DNA of 64,000 bases from Caproiciproducens galactitolivorans (lineage in GTDB: Bacteria > Bacillota > Clostridia > Oscillospirales > Acutalibacteraceae), in contig NZ_JAPOHA010000003.1 of NCBI RefSeq assembly GCF_026672255.1, positions 124,001 to 188,000 of the forward strand. Direction: 5' to 3'. This document shows positions 42,274-51,632 of the stretch, one piece after another. Positions within the stretch are counted from its first letter, which is position 1; each line of letters starts with the position of its first letter. The notes under the pieces are model-generated. The model was not told the DNA's origin. It ran no database searches and saw nothing but the letters and a program-made list of their open reading frames with translations. Position numbers and translations under genes: made by a program.

Positions 42274-44175
42274 ATGCTTTATAAAGCGACAGAGAAACAG
42301 GAAGCTTTCCGCACAAAAATCCGGGAATTCGCGCAGACAGAGGTGAAGCCCCTCGCATTCCAGATGGATAAGGAAAACGCTTTTCCAACGGATGTGGTCG
42401 AAAAAATGGGGCAGATGGGGCTCCTGGGAATTCCGTATCCAAAGCAATACGGCGGTATGGGCTTGGATATCGGCAGCTACGCGATCGCCGTGGAGGAGCT
42501 GTCCCGTGTGGACGGAGGCACCGGCGTTATTCTCTCCGCCCACGTATCCCTGGGTTCCTGGCCGATTTTTGCCTACGGTACGGAGGAACAGAAGCAGAAA
42601 TATCTGGTTCCGCTCGCCAAAGGGGAAAAGCTGGGCGCTTTCGGTCTGACTGAACCGAATGCGGGAAGCGACGCGGGCGGTACGGAGACGACCGCCGTTC
42701 TGGAAGGGGATTATTACGTCTTAAATGGCGGCAAGATTTTTATTACGAATGCGCCGGTCGCCGATACCTATGTTGTTTTTGCCGTTACGACGCCGGATAT
42801 CGGAACACACGGCATCAGCGCCTTTATTGTTGAAAAGGGCTGGGAAGGCTTTACATTTGGCGATCACTACGATAAAATGGGCATACGGTCTTCATCCACT
42901 GCGGAATTGATTTTTAACAACGTGAAAGTTCCCAAAGAAAATCTGCTGGGTGAAGAAGGACAGGGCTTCCGGATTGCCATGTCCACGCTGGACGGCGGAC
43001 GCATCGGCATCGCGTCGCAGGCGCTCGGAATTGCACAGGGTGCTTTTGAAAGCGCACTGGAGTATTCGAAGGAACGTATTCAGTTTGGGAAACCCATCTG
43101 CCAGCAGCAGATTATTTCTTTTAAGCTGGCCGATATGGCAACGAAGCTGCGCGCGGCGCGGTTCCTTGTTTACAGCGCGGCGGAGTTAAAAGAAAATCAT
43201 GAGCCTTACGGCATGGAGTCCGCCATGGCGAAGCAGTACGCGTCCGACTGCTGTCTGGAAATTGTAAACGACGCGCTCCAGATTTTCGGCGGCAGCGGCT
43301 ACCTGAAAGGCATGGAAGTGGAACGTGCCTACCGTGACGCGAAAATTTGCAGCATTTACGAAGGGACAAACGAGATTCAGCGGGTCGTCATTGCGTCCCA
43401 TATCATTGGGAAAATGCCGAAGAGCGATGTTCCGCGGGTAAAGGCGGAACCGGTAACGGGTGTGCGAAAGAAGATCATTTATAAGGATGGAACCGCGGCG
43501 GAGCGGGTGGACGCTTTGGTAGAGGCCTTGAAAGCGGACGGCTATGACTTCACCGTAGGAATCGATATCGATACACCGATTGTCAAAGCGGATCGGGTCG
43601 TCAGCGCCGGAAAGGGAATCGGAAAGATTGAAAATATGGAACTGATCCGGAAGCTTGCCGTTCAGGCGGGCGCGGCGGTCGGTTCGTCCCGCCCGGTGGC
43701 GGAAACCCTCCGGTATCTGCCCCTGAACCGCTATGTGGGAATGTCCGGCCAGAAATTCAGCGGGAATTTATACATAGCATGCGGTATTTCCGGAGCCGGC
43801 CAGCACCTGAAAGGCATTAAGGAAGCGGCCACCATCGTCGCCGTTAACAACAACCCCAACGCGCCGATCTTCAAGAACTGCGATTACGGGATTGTGGGCG
43901 ATGTACTGGAGGTTCTGCCGCTTCTTACCGCGGCGCTGGACAACGGCGAGTCGAAGAAGCCCGCGCCTCTGATGAAGAAGATGAGACGGTCGGCCCCGAA
44001 ATGGGAAAACCCCGCGTGGAAGCGCTATATCTGCAACGGCTGCGGTTACGAATACAATCCCGCCGTGGGCGACCCGGAAAACGATGTCCAACCCGGCACC
44101 CTTTTTGAAGCCCTCCCGGAGGAATGGATCTGCCCGGAGTGCGGAGAAGAGAAAGGCCAGTTTATAAAAGCCTGA
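42274..44175 (+). CDS. Acyl-CoA dehydrogenase / EtfA C-terminal domain / rubredoxin fusion
   Basis: A 633-residue redox protein with three modules. Residues 1 to about 380 are an acyl-CoA dehydrogenase like butyryl-CoA dehydrogenase, with [12 protein letters not shown] and catalytic Glu363 in YEGTNEIQ. Residues about 440-570 match the FAD-binding C-terminal domain of ETF alpha: [13 protein letters not shown], then [14 protein letters not shown] and [15 protein letters not shown]. Residues about 583-633 are a rubredoxin with [12 protein letters not shown] and WICPECG. EtfA domain I and EtfB are absent. ATG 42274 has GGGAGG 7 nt upstream. Likely moves electrons from acyl-CoA through two flavins to the iron centre and on to the flavodiiron protein encoded 35 nt downstream. 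Confidence 0.9.
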   Translation: MLYKATEKQEAFRTKIREFAQTEVKPLAFQMDKENAFPTDVVEKMGQMGLLGIPYPKQYGGMGLDIGSYAIAVEELSRVDGGTGVILSAHVSLGSWPIFAYGTEEQKQKYLVPLAKGEKLGAFGLTEPNAGSDAGGTETTAVLEGDYYVLNGGKIFITNAPVADTYVVFAVTTPDIGTHGISAFIVEKGWEGFTFGDHYDKMGIRSSSTAELIFNNVKVPKENLLGEEGQGFRIAMSTLDGGRIGIASQALGIAQGAFESALEYSKERIQFGKPICQQQIISFKLADMATKLRAARFLVYSAAELKENHEPYGMESAMAKQYASDCCLEIVNDALQIFGGSGYLKGMEVERAYRDAKICSIYEGTNEIQRVVIASHIIGKMPKSDVPRVKAEPVTGVRKKIIYKDGTAAERVDALVEALKADGYDFTVGIDIDTPIVKADRVVSAGKGIGKIENMELIRKLAVQAGAAVGSSRPVAETLRYLPLNRYVGMSGQKFSGNLYIACGISGAGQHLKGIKEAATIVAVNNNPNAPIFKNCDYGIVGDVLEVLPLLTAALDNGESKKPAPLMKKMRRSAPKWENPAWKRYICNGCGYEYNPAVGDPENDVQPGTLFEALPEEWICPECGEEKGQFIKA

Positions 44176-44210
44176 TAAAACGGATATGATTTGTAAAGGG
44201 GGATTTGTCT

Positions 44211-45422
44211 ATGCATAGTGTCAGAAAAATAACGGAAGATCTGTATTGGGTAGGCGCGAACGACCGTCGTCTTGCTCTCTTCGAAAATATTCACCCGATT
44301 CCTCGCGGTGTGTCCTATAACTCATACCTTCTTCTGGATAAAAAAACCGTATTGTTCGATGCGGTGGACTGGGCGGTATGCCGCCAGTTCTTGGAGAATA
44401 TCGAGTTCCTTTTAAATGGAAGGGAACTGGATTATATAGTCGTCAACCATATGGAGCCGGACCACGGCGCGTCCCTGGAGGAAATTCTGCTCCGCTACCC
44501 GAACGCAAAAATCATCAGCAGCGAGAAAGCGTTCCTGTTTATGCGTCAGTTCGGTTTTTCGATCGACGGGCGCATAGAGCAGGTGAAGGAGGGGGATACT
44601 TTCTCCTTCGGCAAACACGAGGTTACCTTTATCGCGGCGCCCATGGTGCACTGGCCGGAGGTGCTGGTGACGTTTGACAAGACCAACGGCGTGCTGTTTT
44701 CGGCGGATGCCTTCGGTTCCTTCGGCGCTCTGGACGGCAAGCTTTTTGACGACGAGGTGAACTTCGACCGTGACTGGATTGACGACGCGCGCCGGTATTA
44801 CACCAACATTGTTGGGAAATACGGGCCGCAGGTACAGGCTTTGCTGAAAAAGGCGGCGGGCATTCCGATCAAGATCATCTGCCCGCTGCACGGGCCGGTC
44901 TGGCGCACCAATTTAGGGTATTTCCTTGATAAATACGATAAATGGAGCCGTTACGAACCCGAGGAAAAAGGCGTATTGATTGTTTACGCTTCCATGTACG
45001 GGAATACCGAAAGCGCCGCGAACGCCCTTGCCGCCGCGCTGGTGGAAAAGGGTGTAAAAAATGTTTCGGTGTACGATGTATCCAATACCCACGTGTCCTA
45101 TCTGATTTCCGAAACCTTCCGTTACAGCCACGTGGTTCTGGCTTCGGTCACTTATAATCTCGGAATTTATCCCCCCATGCATAATTACCTGATGGATATG
45201 AAGGCACTGAACCTTCAGAACCGTACCTTTGCAATTGTGGAAAATGGTTCCTGGGCCTGCAAGTCCGGTACCCTGATGCGGGACTTTTTGGAGAACCAAA
45301 TGAAGAAGATGACGGTTCTCGATGAAAAAGTCACGCTGAATTCCTCTCTGAAGGAAGAAAATCTTCCGGACGTCGAAGCTCTTGCGGACAGCCTGATCGA
45401 GTCCATGAAAGAAAAAAAGTAA
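44211..45422 (+). CDS. Flavodiiron protein (O2/NO reductase)
   Basis: A 403-residue class A flavodiiron protein. The beta-lactamase-like domain has the diiron ligands NHMEPDHG, PMVHWPE, SADAFGSFG and PLHGPVWR. The flavodoxin domain follows (YASMYGNTESAA for FMN). ATG 44211 has GGGGG upstream; a TTG two codons earlier is unlikely. It reduces O2 to water or NO to N2O using electrons from rubredoxin, here probably the rubredoxin domain of the preceding gene. Confidence 0.93.
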   Translation: MHSVRKITEDLYWVGANDRRLALFENIHPIPRGVSYNSYLLLDKKTVLFDAVDWAVCRQFLENIEFLLNGRELDYIVVNHMEPDHGASLEEILLRYPNAKIISSEKAFLFMRQFGFSIDGRIEQVKEGDTFSFGKHEVTFIAAPMVHWPEVLVTFDKTNGVLFSADAFGSFGALDGKLFDDEVNFDRDWIDDARRYYTNIVGKYGPQVQALLKKAAGIPIKIICPLHGPVWRTNLGYFLDKYDKWSRYEPEEKGVLIVYASMYGNTESAANALAAALVEKGVKNVSVYDVSNTHVSYLISETFRYSHVVLASVTYNLGIYPPMHNYLMDMKALNLQNRTFAIVENGSWACKSGTLMRDFLENQMKKMTVLDEKVTLNSSLKEENLPDVEALADSLIESMKEKK

Positions 45423-45470
45423 ACCTTCCCTGTGTGTCGAATTCATAAAAGTCGTGTCCGGTCTGTATGC

Positions 45471-45491
45471 AGGCCGAATGCGGCTTTTTTT
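45471..45491 (+). terminator. Terminator after the flavodiiron gene
   Basis: AGGCCG-AATG-CGGCTT stem followed by TTTTTT. A second hairpin lies at 45569-45603 (AAAAGGCGGC/GCCGTCTTTT). The rest of 45423-45880 shows no gene. Confidence 0.6.
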
Positions 45492-45880
45492 GCCGTTGCC
45501 AAAATGTTTATTTATACAAGAGAGGGTTTTCGATGCAGTTTATCTATAGGGAATATAGCGTAATATAAAAAAGGCGGCTGCCCGAGAGGGATGGCCGTCT
45601 TTTCTCCTTCCGGTATTACGATCTTTATAGTCTGCCAATTCAACAAACAGAAAGGGCTTGAGTCTGTGTAAGCAGGCGTCAAGCTCTCCTTTTATTTAAA
45701 CTCAAGTGTAAAAACAGAAAAATCAGTCCTTTAAAATCCGAAAAGCTTCGAATCTCTGCGTAATTTTCTTAAAATGATTTAGTTTTCCTATTTTTTATTT
45801 TTGCTTAGAAAATATAAAGATATGAAAATAAGTACCGATAAAGAAATATGTAATTTTATTAAAAGGAAAGATGATGCAAA

Positions 45881-46561
45881 ATGAATGTCAGGCTGGAGTT
45901 CAAAAATACATCGTATTTGGATGTTCAAAACGTCAGTGTGATTCTTTTGATTCAAGGCTCGGAGCAGATTAAACCCATGCAAAAATCGGAGGATGGCTGG
46001 TACACGCAATTGCTGTTGGAACCGGGCGACAGTATGTATAAGTTTCTGATCAATAATGAAATCAGACTCAATGATCCTTCGGCAAATGTATATATGCCGG
46101 ATGATTCGGAGGAGTTATGGTCTGTAATCGTTATAGATGATCTGGGCTTTCGTCTTTACAACAATGAACAATATGAAGTGAACGTTGAAGACTATTCCGT
46201 AACGAACATCGTTACGGAAATTCCCGATGTAGTAAATAGAAAATCTTTCAACCTGACAATGGATAAATCCGTTGTAACAAGGTTTGAGTTCAACCATATT
46301 ACCGGAATCCATGCAATAACCGCCGTTTGGTTCAATCCCCGCGGAGAAGTCCATGAATCAACGGAAAATCTGTTATATGCCGATGAAAAGGACCCGGAAT
46401 CATCCGTTTTTATGTGGTTTTGGATGCAGCTTAATGAGGCGGATAGAGAGTACCCGGAAGGCATTTGGACAATGAAATTGTTTGTTGACGGAAGTTATGT
46501 TTTAGAAGATCAATATACGATTGTGAAAAGATTCGCCTACACTTCCGCAGGACGATTCTAA
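45881..46561 (+). CDS. Hypothetical protein with N-terminal CBM48/AMPK-like domain
   Basis: A 226-residue soluble protein without signal peptide. The first 90 residues (VILLIQGSEQIKPMQKSEDGWYTQL... YKFLINNEIRLNDPSANVY) resemble the glycogen-binding Ig-like fold of CBM48/AMPK-beta. The rest (about 120-226) is a second beta domain ending in WTMKLFVDGSYVLEDQYTI. AAAGGAAAG precedes the ATG. It is the first gene of the toxin-like locus, 23 nt before the next; possibly an adaptor or chaperone for it. Confidence 0.65.
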   Translation: MNVRLEFKNTSYLDVQNVSVILLIQGSEQIKPMQKSEDGWYTQLLLEPGDSMYKFLINNEIRLNDPSANVYMPDDSEELWSVIVIDDLGFRLYNNEQYEVNVEDYSVTNIVTEIPDVVNRKSFNLTMDKSVVTRFEFNHITGIHAITAVWFNPRGEVHESTENLLYADEKDPESSVFMWFWMQLNEADREYPEGIWTMKLFVDGSYVLEDQYTIVKRFAYTSAGRF

Positions 46562-46584
46562 ATAAAATTTCAGGAGGATAAATT

Positions 46585-47775
46585 ATGTCAAGAGTATCCA
46601 GAAGCCATGTGTCAGCGCCAAGTCATCATGTAAGCCCAGCCAGCCGAAAAACCGCGTCGCGGCCGGCCAGCCATACGAGTGCGAGCAGCGCAAGGCCTGC
46701 AGCAAGGCCAAGCAGCCATGCGAGTTCATCCGGTTCCCGAGCCGTAACAAGAAGCAATCATACGAGCAGGTCAAGTTCAGCATCGAATTCTTCAAGGGCA
46801 GCGTCGTCGGCCAGGCGTTCTACATCGTCAACGACAGCCGGAAGACAGACTACGTCGGTTACCACAAGCCGGAAAGTGCAGAGCAGCGTAAGCCAGGCCC
46901 GCGCTGTACAAAAAGCATCAACAAGCGCCGCGCAACAGAAAAATATTTCGACAGCGGCAAAGTCAACGGAACACAAGGTTACCCAAACCCCGGCAAAAAG
47001 AGCCAGTGCCGTAAAACATGTAACAACGACCTCGGCTCACAGTCCGGCCAAAGCTGCCGTGGCTTCACATAAGGCGGCTTCTTCTCCCGTCCATAAGGGA
47101 ACGACAGCGAAGGTTACAAGTAACCCGAGGGTACAGGGTAGTGTGAAGCATTCGTCCGCAGCGGCAGAGAGCGCAGCGAAAATATCGCCGGCGGCTTCCG
47201 GGAAAGTGACGCAGACAAAGAAAGGAACAGCGGTAAAACATGCAACAGCGGTTCAGGCACACAATTCGGCTAAAGCTGCCGTGGCATCTTCAAAAAAGGT
47301 GACTTCTTCGACTGCCCAAAGGGGAACGGCAGCAAAGGTTACAACCAGCCAGAAGGTGCAGAGCAATGTTAAGAATTCAATACATAAGATGGAACCACAT
47401 GACCTTGATACGGAGGGTGAACCGAATTCTGTTGGAAGGCAGTATGATAATGATGGAAACTTGTGCCGTGAACGTTTATATGGACCTAATGGAAAGGCTG
47501 TTAAGGATAAAGACTACAAGCACGGAGGAAAACATGAATTTCCGCATGAACACGATTGGGATTGGTCAAAAGAAAAAAATCAAAGGGGAAAAGAACATCC
47601 CCTAACAGGCGATGGAATCAGTAAGATCATTGGAGCCGGATTGATTATTGGTGCTGGTATTGCAATGGCTGTTGTTGCAGCAGATGACATTACTGGAATA
47701 GGTTTAGCGGATGATGCAGCCGAAATTCCGCTTTCTGCAGCATTAACAAAAGGAGTTTCTATGTTGTTCGGTTAA
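46585..47775 (+). CDS. Toxin-like protein with Ser/Thr/Ala/Lys-rich leader and C-terminal effector-type domain
   Basis: A 396-residue protein. The first 270 residues are low-complexity (Ser, Thr, Ala, Arg, His, Lys) with imperfect internal repeats (for example SHKAASSPVHKGTTAKVTSN and SSKKVTSSTAQRGTAAKVTT). Residues about 275-345 form a compact domain (VGRQYDNDGNLCRERLYGPN, then DYKHGGKHEFPHEHDWDW) like short C-terminal toxin or recognition domains of polymorphic toxins. The last 50 residues are a hydrophobic Gly/Ala-rich tail that could span a membrane. AGGAGG precedes the ATG. The following gene looks like its immunity partner. Confidence 0.65.
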   Translation: MSRVSRSHVSAPSHHVSPASRKTASRPASHTSASSARPAARPSSHASSSGSRAVTRSNHTSRSSSASNSSRAASSARRSTSSTTAGRQTTSVTTSRKVQSSVSQARAVQKASTSAAQQKNISTAAKSTEHKVTQTPAKRASAVKHVTTTSAHSPAKAAVASHKAASSPVHKGTTAKVTSNPRVQGSVKHSSAAAESAAKISPAASGKVTQTKKGTAVKHATAVQAHNSAKAAVASSKKVTSSTAQRGTAAKVTTSQKVQSNVKNSIHKMEPHDLDTEGEPNSVGRQYDNDGNLCRERLYGPNGKAVKDKDYKHGGKHEFPHEHDWDWSKEKNQRGKEHPLTGDGISKIIGAGLIIGAGIAMAVVAADDITGIGLADDAAEIPLSAALTKGVSMLFG

Positions 47776-47832
47776 ATATTAGTAATACGAAATGACTATT
47801 TATAAAAAATAAAAATTAGGAAGGTGTAAATT

Positions 47833-48225
47833 ATGCAAGATTGCCCAGAAGTTCATGACTGTGAAATATATTCTTATGAAGTAAATATTGAAAGTCAAAC
47901 TCTGTGTCTGCATACAAACAGCGGTTTTGATGAAGAAAAAAAGATAGATATCTTATTCACAAATGTGTTAGCCCATTATTTTGAGGATGTATTTACTCAA
48001 AATGTTATTTCAGATATTTATGAACCAGGGATAAAAAAATATATGGAAGAGTATAGTAACATGACCCGAAAGAAAAAACATTATTGGCCAATACCACATG
48101 AAAGTGAAAATGATTTATATAATATATTAATAAATAATTCATATAAGGTATTTTATATTGACTCTTCTTTAGGGCTTCATGGTTATGTTATTGCAAAAGA
48201 AATTCAAATAAAAGAGAGTATGTAA
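47833..48225 (+). CDS. Immunity-like protein
   Basis: A 130-residue acidic soluble protein with pattern VHDCEIYSYEVNIESQTLCL... FTNVLAHYFEDVFTQNVISDIYE, similar in style to Imm families of polymorphic toxin loci. AGGAAGG precedes the ATG. A decayed copy of its C-terminal third is found at 50023-50160, which supports a role as an immunity cassette. Confidence 0.6.
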   Translation: MQDCPEVHDCEIYSYEVNIESQTLCLHTNSGFDEEKKIDILFTNVLAHYFEDVFTQNVISDIYEPGIKKYMEEYSNMTRKKKHYWPIPHESENDLYNILINNSYKVFYIDSSLGLHGYVIAKEIQIKESM

Positions 48226-48331
48226 TGATTTATGGAAGAAAACAGCTGCAGGCAAACCAAAATGTTTTTTGAGGTTATATTGCTGATTCGGAATTGGAGG
48301 TAAAACAACTTTTAAATCAGGGTGATATTTA
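48223..48331 (+). pseudogene. Relic of a DUF4176 gene
   Basis: ATGATTTATGGAAGAAAACAG encodes MIYGRKQ, as at the intact DUF4176 gene (IMIYGRKQ at 49795-49818), then breaks after a few codons; GYIAD and a Glu-rich segment follow in another frame. It appears to be a decayed duplicate of the gene at 49744. Confidence 0.5.
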
Positions 48332-48913
48332 ATGAATCTTTATTTTTTAGAGCGTATGCTTAACGATGACTTTATGTCTGAAGATAATTCCAAACAAACA
48401 CATTCCGCAATTATCCTTACTATGACTGAAGAAGGGAGTGATGGAAAAGAAGAGATTTTTGATGAATTTATTACAAGATATATACGATTTTTTACAAAAA
48501 AATTCATTTTAATGGGTGCCCAATATAGTGTACATGCCGATGGATCAGATGTAAGAAAAATTCAATCCTTTGCGGATGCAATCTATGGGGGTAAAGACTA
48601 TTTATACTATTACCAAACTCAGAATACAGATTTATTAAAGTATTTTTTTACTGAAGCCTGCAGTAAAGTGTTTAATGAAACAGAGATGCTCATTTATGAA
48701 AAAGGAAACAAAATCGATCAGGCGTTTCTGGATACGGATTATGAGGAGAAAAAACGGAACCCACGCCTGTTGGCACAGGCGTTATTAACCGGGGACGGTG
48801 AAGACTTGGCCATCCTTTTCCGCAACAAAGTCGTTGAAATAAAAGAAACAGTTTTGGCGGCTGTCCGTAATATTGCGGCGCAAATGGATTTAACAATCGA
48901 GAAGCTGGATTAA
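48332..48913 (+). CDS. Hypothetical protein of the toxin locus
   Basis: A 193-residue helical soluble protein (acidic N-terminus, Tyr-rich middle, DLAILFRNKVVEIKETVLAA near the end). Ribosome site is a weak AGGGTG. Located between the immunity-like gene and the EspG-like gene. No family recognised; could be a chaperone or a second immunity protein. Confidence 0.6.
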   Translation: MNLYFLERMLNDDFMSEDNSKQTHSAIILTMTEEGSDGKEEIFDEFITRYIRFFTKKFILMGAQYSVHADGSDVRKIQSFADAIYGGKDYLYYYQTQNTDLLKYFFTEACSKVFNETEMLIYEKGNKIDQAFLDTDYEEKKRNPRLLAQALLTGDGEDLAILFRNKVVEIKETVLAAVRNIAAQMDLTIEKLD

Positions 48914-48962
48914 AGTGTGCCCGGAAAGGCAGTACCTTTCCGGCATCTTCAAGGAGAAGAAA

Positions 48963-49727
48963 ATGCTTACTTTCAATTTAAGCCAAGATGAGCTGCTTTA
49001 TTTATCATGGTTCTTGAAGTCAAGTTTTGTGACTCGTTACGCAGTGGCGGAGCGTACTGATGATGAATGTAATCAAATATTAAAAAACAAAAATGACCAG
49101 TTAAGAAAATCTTTAATTCAAAAAGGGTTTGTAAAAGATGGGACCTCGCCTGAGTTGTCTTCTGATATGAGCCAGATTCAGCATATTTGTCTGAACCCGG
49201 ATTATATTTTACGTTTCTTTGAAAATGAAGACAGTGATGTGTCTCTGGAGGAAATTTTAATTCATAAAGAGGGCTGTCTGTCTTTTAAGACAATTGAAAA
49301 CAATTGCATTCTGGAATTCTATGAACCCTTAGAAAAGGGGAATTTCATTTCTTTAAAGTGCGGTGTAGAATTAGGTTATGATCCCCCGAAACAGAGCAAA
49401 TGCGATTTTAAAATAAAATATAAGCATTACGACAAATTACTTAGAGAATATTGGATTGATAAAAATGAGCAGGAATTTATAAAAACCGCCAAATATGCAT
49501 TTTTAAATGTAGAATCTGTAAAAGAGCTTGTAGAAACAAGTTGGAAAAATAAAAACTATACTTTGTTTTCCGTGGATGTTGTAAAAAAAGGAGATAGAAA
49601 TACTGTAAAAATATTTCATAAAAATTCACGGCATTTAATGCTGATTTTGAGAGACGAATATTTGAAAATTCGTGTGGTTAATCAGGATTTTTCCTATATG
49701 TTTAAAGCGGCGTTAACTTTGTATTAG
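48963..49727 (+). CDS. Hypothetical protein, possibly EspG-like T7SS accessory
   Basis: A 254-residue protein beginning MLTFNLSQDELLYLSWFLKS; the longer frame from 48915 lacks a ribosome site, while AAGGAGAAG lies before ATG 48963. The N-terminal pattern and mixed alpha/beta second half recall Firmicute proteins encoded with type VII-secreted toxins that resemble EspG chaperones. The link is weak by sequence and rests mainly on the DUF4176 neighbour. Confidence 0.55.
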   Translation: MLTFNLSQDELLYLSWFLKSSFVTRYAVAERTDDECNQILKNKNDQLRKSLIQKGFVKDGTSPELSSDMSQIQHICLNPDYILRFFENEDSDVSLEEILIHKEGCLSFKTIENNCILEFYEPLEKGNFISLKCGVELGYDPPKQSKCDFKIKYKHYDKLLREYWIDKNEQEFIKTAKYAFLNVESVKELVETSWKNKNYTLFSVDVVKKGDRNTVKIFHKNSRHLMLILRDEYLKIRVVNQDFSYMFKAALTLY

Positions 49728-49743
49728 GAGGATAGAAATTGCA

Positions 49744-50001
49744 ATGAAAGAATATTTACCATTAGGCAGTGTTGTGTACCTGCATGAAGGCGATAAAAAA
49801 ATAATGATTTACGGAAGAAAGCAAAAGGCGGTGGCCAGCGGGAAAGAATATGATTATATAGCCTGTTTGTTCCCCGAGGGGAATATAGATGAAAATTATT
49901 GTTACTTATTTAATCACGAAGATATCCGAGAAGTTTTATTTCGAGGCTATGTGGATTTCGACGAACAGGAATTTGTTCAGGATTGCTTGCAGGATGATTA
50001 A
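49744..50001 (+). CDS. DUF4176 family protein (type VII secretion associated)
   Basis: An 85-residue protein fitting DUF4176: YLPLGSVVYLHEGDKKIMIYG, then YDYIACLFPEGN and NHEDIREVLFRGYVDFDEQEF. In Firmicutes this family is typically encoded with WXG100/LXG toxins and T7SSb genes. It is the last intact gene of the locus. No secretion machinery lies in the window, so the locus is an orphan satellite. Confidence 0.8.
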   Translation: MKEYLPLGSVVYLHEGDKKIMIYGRKQKAVASGKEYDYIACLFPEGNIDENYCYLFNHEDIREVLFRGYVDFDEQEFVQDCLQDD

Positions 50002-50022
50002 CTGCTTTCAGGAGGAAAAATA

Positions 50023-50160
50023 ATCGGCCAACATCACATGAAAGTGAAAATAATTTATAGAATAAATAATTGTGTAGAGCGTTTATATTGATTTTTTATT
50101 AGGACTTTATAGTTATGTATAGTAAAAGCAATTCAAATCAAAGAGATCATTTAAAGAAAT
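50023..50160 (+). pseudogene. Decayed copy of the immunity-like gene's 3' end
   Basis: The DNA resembles 48095-48225 (for example CACATGAAAGTGAAAAT at both sites, and AAAAGCAATTCAAATCAAAG against AAAAGAAATTCAAATAAAAG). Stops and gaps interrupt it. It is a relic of a second immunity cassette. Confidence 0.6.
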
Positions 50161-50162
50161 AA

Positions 50163-50190
50163 AACGGCAGAGCGCGCATGCTCTGCCGTT
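50163..50190 (-). terminator. Terminator of the minus-strand nucleoside operon
   Basis: AACGGCAGAGC pairs with GCTCTGCCGTT around GCGCAT; TTTTATTT follows on the minus strand. Confidence 0.8.
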
Positions 50191-50205
50191 ATCTGATACC
50201 CGTAA

Positions 50206-51606
50206 TTAAATTTCGATGCCGCGCGCTTTGCGGACGCTGTCCGCCGTCTGGCGGGCAATGGTGGTTATCTTTGTTTTTTCGTAGCCGCGAATGTAAGAAT
50301 ACAAATCGTCCTGTATCGGGTCGAGCCATTTCTTATCAATGCAGTCAAGACCTCTGGAAATACCGAAGAGCGTCAGAATCTGCGCCGCATTGCAGTCAAC
50401 ATCCTGGCCCATCATGCTGATCATGTTCAGGCAGGTGTCGAAGTCGTCGTTGCAGAAATACAGGGCGATGACTTCCGCCGCCGCATTGGGATATGCGTGA
50501 ACCCAGTTGTATTCCGCGTATTTCTCCTCGCAGACCTTCCATGCGGACATGTAATCCTTCGACTGCTCACACAGCACCCATGCGGAATGAACGACCGCAT
50601 AGTACTCGCTGTCCCTCGGAATCATGTCGATCGCTTTGCGTACAATTTCCTTCATGCTGGTTTCGCAGAAGGCCATGGAACACATGACGGCATTGAAGAT
50701 TTCGCCCAGCACGCCGTTGTTATGATGGGACACGACGCCGTCGCGGAAGGCCAGCTCCGCCGCGCGGTACGGGTCCGCCGGCGCGCACATGCCGCAGATT
50801 GCGCCGCGCATCTGTGCACCGATCCACTCGCGGAACGGGTTGGAGCGGTATCCGCTCTCCGGCGGATAAACGCCGAGCATAATGTTTTTCAGCGCGATGT
50901 CTTCCGCCGACCATCCGGACGGGATCAAAGCCGCCCATTCCTCTGCGATATCGGCAGAGGAGACCTGATAGCCTTTTTTCGAAAAGGCATCCAAAAACGC
51001 TACCTCATAGGTGATGTCGTCATTGTAGGTGCTTGGCTTGCGTACATAGTCGTGGATTTCGCCGAACGCTTTTTGAATGTGCTCCGAATCATAACCTTCA
51101 ATCGCGGTGCCGACCGCGGCGCCGACGATCTGTGCAATCCAGCCCGCGTAGATACTCTGATCGAATTTGTCCGATTTCACGTCACACGGCTGATAATAGT
51201 AAAAGTTCACAGCGGATGCATACTGATCAAAATTGTCGTAAATCCGGTATTTCCAGAAGGGATGGCCGCTGATCGGCTTTGCCTCGTTCAAAAGGCGGAA
51301 TACGCGTGAAGTGAGGCGGTACAGCGTTGCTTTGTCTTCTTTTTCCTTTGCTTCCAAAGCCTGCGGGATTAATTTCTCCGCTTCCGTTACATCATAACCC
51401 ATGTTATACATGGACTGGATGCCGGAAAGGAGCACGATTTCCGGCGCATAGGAACCGGGAACATGGCTTCCCCAAAGGAGCTTGATCCCCTGCCAGTTTC
51501 CCGCGTCAACGTCGAACGCTTGTTCCCAGGTCTGTTCTTCTTCCTTTAAAACAACCGGGACAGCGTTGGAAATTAATTCATGATTATATTCATAAGCACG
51601 TTTCAT
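50206..51606 (-). CDS. ADP-ribosylglycohydrolase-family protein
   Basis: A 466-residue enzyme of the DraG/ARH fold (about 140-440). Metal-ligand motifs seen: YNDDITYEVAFL, DGVVSHHNNG and GQDVDCNAAQ, the bimetal acidic sites that cleave N- or O-ribosyl bonds. The N-terminal 130 residues are extra to the family core. It ends the minus operon with two nucleoside hydrolases and an importer, so the natural substrate is more likely a small ribosylated molecule than a modified protein. Confidence 0.85.
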   Translation of the reverse strand: MKRAYEYNHELISNAVPVVLKEEEQTWEQAFDVDAGNWQGIKLLWGSHVPGSYAPEIVLLSGIQSMYNMGYDVTEAEKLIPQALEAKEKEDKATLYRLTSRVFRLLNEAKPISGHPFWKYRIYDNFDQYASAVNFYYYQPCDVKSDKFDQSIYAGWIAQIVGAAVGTAIEGYDSEHIQKAFGEIHDYVRKPSTYNDDITYEVAFLDAFSKKGYQVSSADIAEEWAALIPSGWSAEDIALKNIMLGVYPPESGYRSNPFREWIGAQMRGAICGMCAPADPYRAAELAFRDGVVSHHNNGVLGEIFNAVMCSMAFCETSMKEIVRKAIDMIPRDSEYYAVVHSAWVLCEQSKDYMSAWKVCEEKYAEYNWVHAYPNAAAEVIALYFCNDDFDTCLNMISMMGQDVDCNAAQILTLFGISRGLDCIDKKWLDPIQDDLYSYIRGYEKTKITTIARQTADSVRKARGIEI

Positions 51607-51632
51607 TCTTTATCCTCCCTAATCCGTAAATT

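Noticed and set aside
46585-47400. Repetitive DNA as a non-coding satellite
   Set aside because: The repeats keep one open frame with a good ribosome site and lead into a compact C-terminal domain, so it is a coding low-complexity region.
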